NCBI GenBank assembly: GCA_032160165.1
Contig: JAVHWA010000124.1
Coordinates: 9,926-73,925 of the forward strand
DNA: 64,000 nucleotides
From: QHXM01 sp032160165
GTDB lineage: Bacteria; Acidobacteriota; Blastocatellia; Pyrinomonadales; Pyrinomonadaceae
Direction of reading: 5' to 3'
Made by a program: the position numbers and the translations under genes. The notes below the pieces were generated by a model. That model did not search any database, was not told where the DNA came from, and worked only from the letters and a program-made list of their open reading frames with translations. Below are positions 1 to 8,261 of this stretch, in pieces; the first letter of the stretch is position 1; the number at the start of each line of letters is the position of its first letter.

Positions 1-801
1 GACAAGTTCTTTAACTTTTCCCTTGCCACGAAACTCGGGGTTGCAATCCCCAAGACCGTCCTCTTGCCGCAGAAGGACTATATCGAAGGTGTTAATAGTG
101 CGAGCCTGCGCAACCTGGAATTCCCGCTCGACTGGCAAGGGGTAATCGATTACGTGGGGCTGCCGGCGATCCTGAAGCCGTTCGACGGCGGCGGATGGAA
201 AAATGTATCGCGGGTCAACACGTTGGAAGAGCTCTGGTTCGAGTACGACCAGACCGGCACGCTCTGCATGACGCTGCAGGAGTTCATCGCCTTCGACCAG
301 TTTGTTCGTTGTTATTGCATCGGACAGGAAGAAGTGATGATCATGCCGTATGATCCGACCAAGCCATACCTATCGGGTGAGCAGTACGTCAACAACCCAA
401 ACTACCTCTCTGCGGAACTGACTGAGCGAGTGGTTAACGATGTGAGAACGATCTGTCGCGCGCTGGGGTATGACATCAATACCGTGGAGTTTGCGATCAA
501 AGACGGCGTGCCTTACGCGATCGACTTCATGAATCCCGCGCCCGATGCAGACCTTCACTCGGTCGGCGAGTTCTATCATAACTGGGTGACGAGCGCGGTG
601 ACGAATCTGGTCTTCAAGCGGCTGGGAGAAGCACGCGAACAACCTCGTTATCGCTGGGACGCGCTGCTCAATCCAGCACCGGTTTCCGAGCCAATGATGG
701 CTGCGGCGGCTGCGGCAGACGTAAAGAAAGGCGGAGGCCCGCCACCAAACCTTCGCAAGTCAACCACAAAGAAACCCGCAACCGCTCGAACCAGGAAGTA
801 A
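1..801 (+). CDS. ATP-grasp superfamily protein, C-terminal part (5' truncated)
   Basis: The frame is open from base 1, so the true start lies before the window; 266 residues are visible. An ATP-grasp fold is indicated by ILKPFDGGG (about residues 57-65, the nucleotide-binding lysine strand and glycine loop) and by VEFAIKDGVPYAIDFMNP (about 162-179), which matches the acidic/asparagine metal-ligand strand of the family. ATP-grasp enzymes ligate a carboxylate to an amine or thiol with ATP; the substrate cannot be read from this part. The last 30 residues are Ala-, Pro- and Lys-rich (GGGPPP, then KSTTKKPATARTRK) and look like a flexible basic tail. The stop abuts an inverted heptamer repeat at 806-950 that separates it from the convergent TPR gene. 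Confidence 0.8.
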   Translation, partial: DKFFNFSLATKLGVAIPKTVLLPQKDYIEGVNSASLRNLEFPLDWQGVIDYVGLPAILKPFDGGGWKNVSRVNTLEELWFEYDQTGTLCMTLQEFIAFDQFVRCYCIGQEEVMIMPYDPTKPYLSGEQYVNNPNYLSAELTERVVNDVRTICRALGYDINTVEFAIKDGVPYAIDFMNPAPDADLHSVGEFYHNWVTSAVTNLVFKRLGEAREQPRYRWDALLNPAPVSEPMMAAAAAADVKKGGGPPPNLRKSTTKKPATARTRK

Positions 802-805
802 TGCA

Positions 806-950
806 GTTCAACGTTCAACGTTCAAAGTTTGAGACTTCAGCTTCAACTGCGGAATGATTTGGCGAGTGGCTGGCACCGGGGCTCTGCTCGCTAAGGAGCG
901 CCAAGTGAAAATCGAATCGAACCTTGAACGTTGAACCTTGAACGTTGAAC
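806..950. repeat. inverted pair of heptamer arrays (GTTCAAC / GTTGAAC type)
   Basis: The left arm (806-829) repeats GTTCAAC-like 7-mers and the right arm (919-950) repeats the complement, CTTGAAC/GTTGAAC. The arms could pair across about 90 bp with no gene inside. The element lies between two convergent genes and could act as a bidirectional transcript end. It belongs to the heptamer family seen throughout this window. Confidence 0.8.
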
Positions 951-955
951 TGTCT

Positions 956-2392
956 TCATTCCGTCGCGGTAACGTTTCGCCTGGGAGTGAGAAGTTTTGC
1001 GATCAGCGAAACGCCGATCCACGCGATAAGCGAAGAAGAGGCCAGGGCCCATCCGACGCCCTCGATGGCCTCGTCGAATGACGGGCCAAGCAGCGCGAGA
1101 ATCACGCTCGCCAGCGTCATGCGTGCTGCGAGGCGCCTGGCGCGCTGCAGATTCTGCAGCCATCGCACCCGCCGCAACTCAGCCACCAAATAGTCATCAT
1201 CATTGTTAAGCCGAGCGTAGTAGTCGGATTCCCTGCGAGCATATCGCGAGCTGGCCTCGTCCGGCGCGACACGCGCCGCCGCATCGTAATGATGTACGAC
1301 GTGCGCCAGTTTTCCATTTCGCAGCGCGACTTCCGCCAATCCGATCTCCGAACGAAACGCTCTGGGATTGATCACAAGCGCGCGTTTGAAGGCCCGAGTA
1401 GCGTGCGCAAGCTCGCCATTTTCGTAGAAGCTTTCGCCGATGCGTGAAAGCAGCGGTGCGTCTTCGCCAGCAGTCTTGAGCGCGAGCCGAAGGCAAGCGC
1501 GCGATCGTCGCATCAGGCGCGCGTCTCGGGCCGCGCCGGCTTGCGAACGAAGATACCTCGCAAACTCGTAAATGAGCCATCCGTCCTGTGGCATGACCAG
1601 GAGCGCCCGCCTAAAGGCTTCGGCCGATTCTCGCAGTCGACCAGACGCCCGCAGTTCATTAGCCGCAATCCGCAGCAATCTCCCGCGTTCGACGTCGATC
1701 GGAGTGGGAGTCGCGCCTTCTGCTCGCTGGTGGCGTATGTCGTGGGAGGAGCCATGCTCGAGATCGTTGGTCGCGCCTTCCAGGACCTCCAGCGATGCGA
1801 TTCGAAGCAGCTCGATATTTGCTTTTAGTGTACGCGAGTCCGTTAGGTAGTCCCGCAGCTCACTCGATCGTGCATCGACCTTGTCGTATCCGAGCAAGGG
1901 GAAAAGCGTGCGGACCATCTGTCGATAGGATTTTCCCCCGGAAGAAAAAACCAGGCTGTGACCTTTTCCGACAACTTCACTCCGGTAGCGATAGCGCACA
2001 CGGCCGCTGCGACGAAGGGTCCTTACCGCGCTCGTCTCGACGCGCTCGATGTCGTTTATGTGCAGGCTTAGGGCTCGACCGCGGACAAGTCGAATAAGAG
2101 CAGGAATCAGGCCTTTTCGTGTGAGCTCCTCGCCATCGAAACTTATTCGATCCGTAAATGCGAGAGCAGGAGTGACGATCCAGGCTATGCCGATGGCTAT
2201 CAATGAAGCGACATCGTATTCTGCGCGCAGGAGCAGGCTGGCAGCAAAGGTGAGTACAGAGGCCACACCCAGGTAGCCTCCCGGGGAAACGCGGACACTG
2301 GCCAGGCGCGCACGTCGCGCCGGCGGCATAATTCGCTCGTTAGCGGCCTCTGCTACCGCAGCCGGAATGACTGGTTGTGCTCTATCGGTCAT
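956..2392 (-). CDS. membrane protein with PH-like domain and TPR repeats
   Basis: 478 residues with an ATG start. Two hydrophobic segments lie at about residues 39-78 (YLGVASVLTFAASLLL and LIAIGIAWIVTPALAF). A region at about 82-170 (ISFDGEELTRKGLI..., ending in SYRQMVRTLFPLL) resembles a bacterial PH-like membrane domain. TPR-type helical repeats occupy about 245-390 (SAEAFRRALLVMPQDGWLIYE; HATRAFKRALVINPRAF), and two more hydrophobic helices lie near the C-terminus (about 420-468). TPRs mediate protein-protein contacts; no catalytic motif is visible. It begins 5 nt after the hydrolase-like gene on the right and is probably co-transcribed with it. The function is unknown. Confidence 0.75.
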   Translation of the reverse strand: MTDRAQPVIPAAVAEAANERIMPPARRARLASVRVSPGGYLGVASVLTFAASLLLRAEYDVASLIAIGIAWIVTPALAFTDRISFDGEELTRKGLIPALIRLVRGRALSLHINDIERVETSAVRTLRRSGRVRYRYRSEVVGKGHSLVFSSGGKSYRQMVRTLFPLLGYDKVDARSSELRDYLTDSRTLKANIELLRIASLEVLEGATNDLEHGSSHDIRHQRAEGATPTPIDVERGRLLRIAANELRASGRLRESAEAFRRALLVMPQDGWLIYEFARYLRSQAGAARDARLMRRSRACLRLALKTAGEDAPLLSRIGESFYENGELAHATRAFKRALVINPRAFRSEIGLAEVALRNGKLAHVVHHYDAAARVAPDEASSRYARRESDYYARLNNDDDYLVAELRRVRWLQNLQRARRLAARMTLASVILALLGPSFDEAIEGVGWALASSSLIAWIGVSLIAKLLTPRRNVTATE

Positions 2393-2397
2393 GTGTT

Positions 2398-3537
2398 CTA
2401 AGGTTCGCCGCCGTTTTCATCGCAGGCTACTGGAACGTTCAAAGAGAACGTGCCCCGCCGCGAGCTGCCCGGCTCAGTGTATCGTATGTCCGCGAATTGC
2501 ACGAGCAGTCCACTAAGGCAATTTCCGTCGACGCGGGCTGCTGGAAACCGCGCGAAGTCGAGGAAGATCCGAGCGCGTTCATCCTGGGCCGCATGTGCGA
2601 CAGCATCGGCCGCGAGCCCTTCAGGCTTCTCGAACCTGGACAATTCGCTCATCTCGCCACCGGGTATAGAGACGAAGAACCGGTAAACAGCGCGGCTGGT
2701 ATCAGCTACGCACTGCCAACGCAACGGGTCGGCAAGTGTTGGCATCGCGGCAAGGCGATTGAGCTTCTCGCCCTTCTCACTCGAAAGCTTCTCAGCCACG
2801 CTGCGGCCATGAGAGAGCGCAACACGATGCGCGATTGTTAGCCCACCGAAATAGACGATGACCAGGGCAAAGGCGCCGATCACGACCAGCCTGCCTCGCT
2901 TAACGCCGAGGTTGGTCGCTCTTAGAAAGAAAAGCGCAACGATGGCGCCCATCCAAATAGCGCGGAAGATATTCGGATGAAGCAGGCCACCATTCTGCAG
3001 TGGAAGGTACATCACAAGCGCAGTCAGCAAGAGAGCAAGGCCCGTCCAGGTAGCCAGTTGCCACTTTCGAGCCGACGTCACAAGAAAGGCCGCGCCACCA
3101 ATGATAAGCCAAATCCACGGATCGACGATGAATACCAAGTCTCCGTAGAACCATTGTCCATTCCAGGGAAGAAGCGGTCGAACACCATAATTGTTAGCCC
3201 AATCCAAAATCGGATGGCTGGCGCTTAAAATCAAAGATGCGATCAGGAGTCCACGCAACTTTAGACTGGGATCTCGTTTGCGGATGCGGGCAAGTACCTG
3301 GTCTCCCGCGTAGAACAATAGCGGGATGAAGAGTGCTAGAGCCAAGGTTCCAACGATGGAATGGGTTATCCCTCGGTGATTGTGAAGGTAGAACCATTTG
3401 CCTCCCAGGGTCGCGACAATATCCAGGTCGGGAGCGTTGGCCGCAAGAACGCAGACAGTCGTCGCCATCGGCGACAGACGCTCGAGACCAGCTTTTGCGG
3501 TGGCAAGTCCGACGAGCGTATGCGTCAGGTTGTCCAT
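2398..3537 (-). CDS. YdjM-family membrane-bound metal-dependent hydrolase-like protein
   Basis: 379 residues with several membrane segments. The N-terminus has the YdjM/DUF457 pattern: HTLVGLATAKAG (about 5-16), ANAPDLDIV (about 33-41), HNHRGITHS (about 52-60) and ASHPILDWANNYG (about 106-118). The spaced His and Asp residues are conserved in this family and are thought to bind metal. The family is poorly characterised and the substrate is unknown. The C-terminal 130 residues lie outside the usual hydrolase region and look extracytoplasmic. It sits in a leftward operon between two TPR-type proteins (62-nt gap upstream, 5-nt gap downstream). Confidence 0.8.
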   Translation of the reverse strand: MDNLTHTLVGLATAKAGLERLSPMATTVCVLAANAPDLDIVATLGGKWFYLHNHRGITHSIVGTLALALFIPLLFYAGDQVLARIRKRDPSLKLRGLLIASLILSASHPILDWANNYGVRPLLPWNGQWFYGDLVFIVDPWIWLIIGGAAFLVTSARKWQLATWTGLALLLTALVMYLPLQNGGLLHPNIFRAIWMGAIVALFFLRATNLGVKRGRLVVIGAFALVIVYFGGLTIAHRVALSHGRSVAEKLSSEKGEKLNRLAAMPTLADPLRWQCVADTSRAVYRFFVSIPGGEMSELSRFEKPEGLAADAVAHAAQDERARIFLDFARFPAARVDGNCLSGLLVQFADIRYTEPGSSRRGTFSLNVPVACDENGGEP

Positions 3538-3599
3538 GAAGGAAGTGTCGAGCTAGGCGTTTGGACCAGCGAAGGCGTTCGAGTGCTGGTCTCGGGCAG

Positions 3600-4412
3600 T
3601 TACCTCGCGAAGCTGTTAGGTAGCGGTAGAGGCGGCAACTGGCCGAAGCGGGTAGGGTCTAGTTTCTCCAGTTCGTCTGCTGCCTTGCGCGCGGCAGCCG
3701 ACTGGGCGGCAGGCTTGCCGTCTTTGTCCTTTGCCTGGCGTGCTGTCTCAACGATTTTGAATAGCAAGTCAGCCGCTTCCGACTTCTTGCCGAGCTTTTG
3801 ATAGACTAAGGCCAGATAGAGGTTCGCCGTATCCGGTACGATGATACTGTCATTTTGCTTTGCAAGCTCAGCGTAGATGGCGGCAGCCTCGTCGTACCTG
3901 GCGTCGGCTTCTTTGGCCTGCGCGAGTGCAAACTTGGAGAGCGTTGCTACTTCTTTATTACCGCTTTTCGCTAGGGTATCCAGCTCAGTTATGGCTTTCG
4001 CGCGATCGAGGGTAAGTAGATTTGTGGCCGCGAAGTAGCGGGCGTATTCACCGGTTGACCCGCCGTATTTGGCAGCGACCTTTTGAAACTCCTCGACTAC
4101 CTTTTGTGCCTTCTCTTTTTCGGTACGAAAGCTGGGCTCAGTGGATCCTGGAACGGAAGTCTCTACCACCGGCGCCTCCGATAACTTCAGCGCTTTGGCC
4201 ATAGCCTGACTGGCGTCGTCGTTTCGACTGCCGATCCAGGCCATCACTCCCCACGCAACCAGGCCAATAAAGAGCACGGCGCCGAGGCCGTAGAGAATGA
4301 CACGCCCCTTGCCCGCGAGTCGGTCCGCCGCGCGATCGACAAACCCCATAGTCGTATCGCGAAATTTATCGTGCTGGAGCTGTCGCGCACGCTTCTTCTT
4401 ATACTTTGCCAA
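3600..4412 (-). CDS. single-pass membrane protein with YfgM-like TPR domain
   Basis: 270 residues with a TTG start, supported by a GAGAGG ribosome-binding site 8 nt upstream. The N-terminus is very basic (KYKKKRARQ), followed by one transmembrane helix at about 38-60 (VILYGLGAVLFIGLVAWGVMAW), giving an N-in topology. The rest (about 85-235) is helical TPR-like sequence (EYARYFAATNLLTLDRAKAI; DTANLYLALVYQKLGKKSEAADLLF), and it ends in a short proline-rich tail. The layout matches YfgM/TPR_21 ancillary proteins, which attach to the secretion machinery in other bacteria; that role is not shown here. It is the first gene of the leftward operon 4412-956. Confidence 0.75.
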   Translation of the reverse strand: MAKYKKKRARQLQHDKFRDTTMGFVDRAADRLAGKGRVILYGLGAVLFIGLVAWGVMAWIGSRNDDASQAMAKALKLSEAPVVETSVPGSTEPSFRTEKEKAQKVVEEFQKVAAKYGGSTGEYARYFAATNLLTLDRAKAITELDTLAKSGNKEVATLSKFALAQAKEADARYDEAAAIYAELAKQNDSIIVPDTANLYLALVYQKLGKKSEAADLLFKIVETARQAKDKDGKPAAQSAAARKAADELEKLDPTRFGQLPPLPLPNSFAR

Positions 4413-4581
4413 CTAATATCCTCTCGCAAGAACGCACGGATAGTTACGTTCATTTAACGGTGATTAGAGCGAAGCGAACACTCTAGCCGCCGCCGCGAGA
4501 GCTTGTCAAGCAAGGCCTTAGGGCCTGCATTGACCCTTGTAAGACTGCGGTGCTACGCTCGCGCTTAAGGCGCGACAACGA

Positions 4582-4663
4582 CGGATATTCATGCGACCGG
4601 TTCGTGCTCTTGATCCAATTCTAAGGGTCCGGTCGCGCAGGCAGCGAATTACCGGAATATCCG
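4582..4663. promoter_or_regulatory. nested inverted repeats upstream of the sigma factor gene
   Basis: A perfect 9-bp inverted repeat, CGGATATTC (4582-4590) and GAATATCCG (4655-4663), encloses a second one, GCGACCGG (4593-4600) and CCGGTCGC (4629-4636). Both end just before the GTG start at 4685. They could be paired operator half-sites or a structured mRNA leader. No promoter can be assigned with confidence. Confidence 0.4.
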
Positions 4664-4684
4664 GGAACAAAGGCGGGATTACAG

Positions 4685-5410
4685 GTGTCTAAGGGTGCGA
4701 CTGTTGAGGAAGCGACAGCATTTCTCGAGGACGCTTCCCGCCGCTGGGGGACACGCGTGAGCTTCGGAGAGCCAATCGCCCTCCGCGGGCAGGAGTTGGA
4801 GCAGGTTGCTGCGGCACCCTCCGATCAGGCGCGTTCAGAGGCTGAAGCACAGTTCATTGACAGACTTCGAACTGGTGATACGGCAGCATTCGACAGGCTG
4901 GTCGACGAGCGTTCGGGAGAGATCTACGCCCTGCTCTATCGATTGACTGATGACCCGGAAGACGCGCGGGACCTGACGCAGGAAACGTTTTTGCGGGTCT
5001 TCCAAAGCATCGACCGATTTCGGGGTGATGCAGATTTGAAAACCTGGATTTACCGGATTGCGATCAATCAGGCTCGTAATCGGTGGCGCTGGTGGCGCAG
5101 GCGACGTCGCGATTCGACTCTCTCGCTTGATACTTCAGACTCGCACGACGAGAGGCCGTTAATTTCCCGGTTGCGATCCAGTGGGAACGATCCCGAGCAG
5201 GACACGCTGGCACATGAACGCGAGGACGTACTTCGGACGGCATTGCATACCCTGGGGCGTTCGTATCGTGAGACGGTGATCCTGCGCGATGTAGAGGGCC
5301 TCAGTTATGAGGAGATTGCGTCCACCCTTGAGATTAGCATCGGGACAGTGAAATCAAGGCTGGCTCGAGGACGGCTTGAACTCCGCAGAAAGCTCACGGG
5401 CGAGTTATGA
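4685..5410 (+). CDS. RNA polymerase sigma factor, sigma-70 family, ECF (RpoE/SigW-like)
   Basis: 241 residues from a GTG start preceded by AGGCGGG. Region 2 is at about 75-140 (LYRLTDDPEDARDLTQETFLRVFQSI, then GDADLKTWIYRIAINQARNRWR). Region 4 is at about 180-237 (YRETVILRDVEGLSYEEIASTLEISIGTVKSRLARG, the -35-binding HTH). About 55 residues precede region 2, longer than usual for ECF factors and without recognisable motifs. A highly basic linker (RWWRRRRRD) joins the two regions. The next gene on this strand is a zinc-finger anti-sigma factor, so the pair probably forms a regulatory switch, although 560 bp of repeats separate them. Confidence 0.9.
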   Translation: MSKGATVEEATAFLEDASRRWGTRVSFGEPIALRGQELEQVAAAPSDQARSEAEAQFIDRLRTGDTAAFDRLVDERSGEIYALLYRLTDDPEDARDLTQETFLRVFQSIDRFRGDADLKTWIYRIAINQARNRWRWWRRRRRDSTLSLDTSDSHDERPLISRLRSSGNDPEQDTLAHEREDVLRTALHTLGRSYRETVILRDVEGLSYEEIASTLEISIGTVKSRLARGRLELRRKLTGEL

Positions 5411-5556
5411 GTTTTGAGTTTTGAGTTTTGAGTTTTGAATTGGGCACGCTTTTGGTGGGCGGATGATGACTTTGATCGGAGAGCTCTTTGCAAAGTAATT
5501 AGGGGTTTTGAATGCTTCGTCTGAACTCAAAATTCAAAACCCATAATTCAAAATTA
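5411..5556. repeat. inverted pair of GAGTTTT heptamer arrays
   Basis: The left arm (5411-5438) is four tandem GTTTTGA 7-mers that begin immediately after the sigma factor TGA. The right arm (5524-5556) contains the complement (CTCAAAA, TTCAAAA) twice. About 85 bp with no gene lie between them. The same heptamer recurs at 48416-48462. Confidence 0.85.
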
Positions 5557-5794
5557 CTCAGCGGATGGTTGACCCGCCCCGGCTTCACAACAAACTCGGT
5601 GCCAAAGGGTCGAAGTGACGAGGGCGGCCTTGGGCTTGAGGAAACCCTGTGGGTCTGCGCGGTGAGCGAGAATTGAAAGCGGCCAGCAACGCCGGTTGAA
5701 GAATTCGCTTAACGAACGGGACCGTAAGGAGCGTCTTGCCCGAAACCGCAAACGTTGCTTCCTTGAACAAAGGGAGCAGCCGGGGCCGGTCAGC
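5557..5794. other. intergenic sequence between sigma factor and anti-sigma factor repeats
   Basis: There is no supportable gene here. Short open frames on the minus strand lack start signals and recognisable domains. The stretch is GC-rich and lies between two repeat blocks. Confidence 0.5.
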
Positions 5795-5968
5795 CATCCG
5801 TGAACGAGAGGTTGGAGGTTAAATGTCAGTAAGAACTACGACCGACTTATCCTCTGACATCTAGCCTCCGACATCTAACATCCGTGAACGAGAGGTTGGA
5901 GGTTAAATGTCAGTAAGAACTACGACCGACTTGTCCTCTGACATCGAGCCTCCGACATCTAACATCTG
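5795..5968. repeat. 84-bp tandem duplication made of heptamer-type repeats
   Basis: Two near-identical 84-bp copies lie at 5795-5878 and 5879-5962, differing at only a few bases (ACTTATCC versus ACTTGTCC; ATCTAGCC versus ATCGAGCC). Within each copy the left part (GAGGTTGGAGGTTAAATGTC) is roughly complementary to the right part (TGACATCTAGCCTCCGACAT), so each can fold into a hairpin. The array ends 10 nt before the anti-sigma ATG and leaves no clear Shine-Dalgarno sequence. Confidence 0.9.
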
Positions 5969-5972
5969 AATC

Positions 5973-6770
5973 ATGACTTGTCAGGAATTACAACAGGCGC
6001 TTTCGCTTTATATCGACGACCAGTTGCCGCTGTCTACTCGCGCGCTTTGCGACCAGCATCTGCACGGGTGCCCTCTTTGCCGTGTGGAGTTGGACGAACT
6101 CCGCGCAATCACTCGCGGCCTGGCGGCGATTGCGCTTCCCCCGCCCTCGACTAATCTTGCGTCCTCCATTAAGTATGCCTTGTCAATAGAAGCAACCGTC
6201 AAGAAGCGTCAACCGGCTCTGCCGCTGAGCGAGAGGCTGGTCCGTTGGCTCAGGCCTCGCCTGATGCCGTACGCAGTCGGATCGATTGCCTCCGTCTTCC
6301 TCTTCACCGTGATGTTCAATGCCCTGCGCCCGCATCTGCAGGCATTGGCCGGCGCGGCCATTGCTGCGCGCGAAGAGGGCGTGTCTTTACGAGTTGTCTA
6401 TGTTGGATCGGATGGGAGAGAAGTTGCGCCGACGCTTACTGCGCAGATGTATGCGGACCAAAGGACGCCGTTCAACGACGAATCGCCCAGCCTTAATCCG
6501 CGCGGAGCGCTGGCAGAGCTGACCCGCCTTCATGCCCATAGCAAAGAAGACGAGGACGACATGATCGTCGTCACTGATGTCTTCAGCGACGGCCGAGCGT
6601 CGCTTGCAGACATTGTCCAACCTCCGCGGGACCGGAGAATGCTGGACGATTTCGAAGTTGCGTTGCAGAAGAACGCGGCCTTCGTTCCGGCCTCGTATGA
6701 CCGCCGGCCCGAAACCATGCGCGTCGTCTTCGTCGTTCAGAAAGTGGAAGTCCCGGAACGGAATTTCTGA
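5973..6770 (+). CDS. anti-sigma factor with N-terminal zinc finger (zf-HC2 type)
   Basis: 265 residues. The N-terminal domain has the zinc-binding anti-sigma pattern, with an early cysteine (MTCQEL) and H-x3-C-x2-C (HLHGCPLC, about residues 29-36). One transmembrane helix follows at about 94-114 (LMPYAVGSIASVFLFTVMF). The C-terminal 150 residues are predicted extracytoplasmic and match no domain I recognise. Such proteins hold an ECF sigma factor at the membrane until a signal releases it; the partner is most likely the sigma factor at 4685-5410. The start follows a repeat-derived sequence with no good ribosome-binding site. Confidence 0.85.
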   Translation: MTCQELQQALSLYIDDQLPLSTRALCDQHLHGCPLCRVELDELRAITRGLAAIALPPPSTNLASSIKYALSIEATVKKRQPALPLSERLVRWLRPRLMPYAVGSIASVFLFTVMFNALRPHLQALAGAAIAAREEGVSLRVVYVGSDGREVAPTLTAQMYADQRTPFNDESPSLNPRGALAELTRLHAHSKEDEDDMIVVTDVFSDGRASLADIVQPPRDRRMLDDFEVALQKNAAFVPASYDRRPETMRVVFVVQKVEVPERNF

Positions 6771-6772
6771 GA

Positions 6773-6962
6773 GCAGTGGTCGGTGGTCAGTGGCCGGTAG
6801 TCAGTGGTCAGATGGTTGTGGAGCGCTAATTGTTTCTCCCCGCGTGAGTGCCGCGCAATAACCACCAACCACCGCCTAGTGACCACCGACTACCGACTAC
6901 CGACCACCGCCCACCGCCAACGGTTTTTCCTGCCAACTACCGACTGCAAACTGCAAACTGAC
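6773..6962. repeat. inverted pair of GTGGTCA/GACCACC heptamer arrays plus GCAAACT array
   Basis: The left arm (6773-6811) is a run of GTGGTCG, GTGGTCA, GTGGCCG and GTAGTCA 7-mers starting 3 nt after the anti-sigma stop. The right arm (6861-6918) is the complement (GACCACC, GACTACC). A third short array (6931-6960) repeats GACTGCA/AACTGCA. The arms occupy most of the gap before gcvT. Confidence 0.9.
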
Positions 6963-6968
6963 TTCGGC

Positions 6969-6998
6969 TTGACGCTCCGCGCGCGAGCGTGCTAGTTT
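6969..6998 (+). promoter_or_regulatory. candidate sigma-70 promoter for gcvT
   Basis: TTGACG (6969-6974) and TAGTTT (6993-6998) are 18 bp apart and lie just after the heptamer repeats, about 65 nt before the likely TTG start of gcvT. No glycine-riboswitch core is visible in this short leader. Confidence 0.4.
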
Positions 6999-7063
6999 GC
7001 CGTTTCATACACGTTTACGTTCAGAAACTTCAATCATCTCGTCAGAGAGGTGTAGCAAACACT

Positions 7064-8182
7064 TTGTCTGCAGCTCCGGCTCTCAAAAGAACAACGCTTA
7101 ACAGCGCGCACCGACGGATGGGCGGCCGCATGGTCGATTTTGGCGGTTGGGAAATGCCCGTCCAATACACCGCAGGCACTGTCGAGGAGCACATGCGAAC
7201 CAGGACGCATGCCGGACTCTTCGATGTGTCGCACATGGGCGAGATCGGCGTTCGCGGGCCCGACTCGATCGCCCTGGTCAATCGTCTTTGTTCCAACGAC
7301 GTCTCAAAACTAGTGGATGGACAGGCGCAGTACTCCGCGTTGACGACACCCGAAGGAACCGTGGTAGACGATCTACTGGTTTATCGTTTCGACCAGCAAC
7401 ATCTCCTGCTGGTAGTAAACGCAGGCACTACCGAGAAGGATTGGGATTGGATCACGTCTCACCGCACGGACGAGAACGTTGAATTGTCGAACGTGAGCGC
7501 GGAATATTGCCAGATCGCGTTACAGGGTCCCGATGCGCTTGGGATACTGCAGACGATGACAGAAACGCCGCTCAGCGAGATCAAGTACTATCATTTTCGC
7601 GAAGGCAAGGTTGACGACGTCGCGTCGATCATTTCTCGTACCGGCTATACCGGCGAGGATGGCTTCGAGGTTTACGCCGCGGCGGAGCGCGCGGAGCAAT
7701 TGTGGGACAAGATGCTGACCACGGGTCGCTACGGCGAATCCGATGGTGTTTTGCCCGCCGGGCTGGCCGCTAGAAATACACTGCGGCTCGAGTCGGCGAT
7801 GGCCCTTTACGGGCACGAGATCAACGAAAGTACCACGCTGCTAGAGGCCAACCTCGGCTGGATCTGCAAACTCAACAAAGGTGATTTCATCGGGCGAGAT
7901 CGTCTGGCCACGCAGAAGGAAGAAGGCATTCAAAGGCGACTGGTCGGCTTTGAGATGACCGAGCGCGGTATCGCGCGCGACGACCAGGAAGTTCTGGTCG
8001 ACGGCAAGCGCGTGGGAAGAGTCACGTCCGGAAGTCCCGCCCCGTTCCTGCGAAAGAACATAGGTATGGCTTACGTTCCCGTCGAGTTCGCAAACCAGGG
8101 CCAGGAGCTTCGTATAGACGTTCGAGGACGTGAAGTCGGCGCACAGGTGGTTAAGACGCCATTCTATAAGAGGGATAGGTAA
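7064..8182 (+). CDS. gcvT: aminomethyltransferase (glycine cleavage T protein)
   Basis: T protein moves the aminomethyl carbon from lipoylated H protein to tetrahydrofolate, releasing ammonia. 372 residues from TTG 7064, the normal length; GAGAGG lies 13 nt upstream, and the sequence then runs SAAPALKRTTLNSAHRR as in other T proteins. A frame open from 6989 would add an unconserved leader. Family landmarks are FGGWEMPVQY (about 26-35), DVSHMGEI (about 53-60), the folate-domain GYTGEDGFEVY (about 195) and a C-terminal barrel with SGSPAPFLRKNIGMAYV. It is the first gene of gcvT-gcvH-gcvPA-gcvPB. The stop codon falls inside a heptamer repeat. Confidence 0.95.
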   Translation: MSAAPALKRTTLNSAHRRMGGRMVDFGGWEMPVQYTAGTVEEHMRTRTHAGLFDVSHMGEIGVRGPDSIALVNRLCSNDVSKLVDGQAQYSALTTPEGTVVDDLLVYRFDQQHLLLVVNAGTTEKDWDWITSHRTDENVELSNVSAEYCQIALQGPDALGILQTMTETPLSEIKYYHFREGKVDDVASIISRTGYTGEDGFEVYAAAERAEQLWDKMLTTGRYGESDGVLPAGLAARNTLRLESAMALYGHEINESTTLLEANLGWICKLNKGDFIGRDRLATQKEEGIQRRLVGFEMTERGIARDDQEVLVDGKRVGRVTSGSPAPFLRKNIGMAYVPVEFANQGQELRIDVRGREVGAQVVKTPFYKRDR

Positions 8183-8244
8183 TGGGTGATACGTGACGAG
8201 AGCAAGCTGATGTCCCATCACCAATCACCTATCACTTATCATCC
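8172..8244. repeat. inverted pair of GATAGGT/TATCACC heptamer arrays (short loop)
   Basis: The left arm (8172-8196, GATAGGTAATGGGTGATA) overlaps the end of gcvT. The right arm (8213-8244, CCATCACCAATCACCTATCA) lies before gcvH. Only about 16 nt separate them, so an RNA hairpin inside the gcvT-gcvH message is likely. The same heptamer forms the arms at 41887 and 42338, which there enclose a gene. Confidence 0.85.
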
Positions 8245-8261
8245 AACAAGAGGAGAAGCTG

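Noticed and set aside
5554..5797. short minus-strand open frames between the sigma and anti-sigma genes
   Set aside because: No start signals, no domain, low-quality composition; they lie between repeat blocks.
5795..5968. CRISPR array
   Set aside because: Two head-to-tail copies with no unique spacers and no cas genes; the period-7 substructure explains it.
6963..7063. glycine riboswitch upstream of gcvT
   Set aside because: The leader after the repeats is too short and lacks the paired aptamer core motifs.
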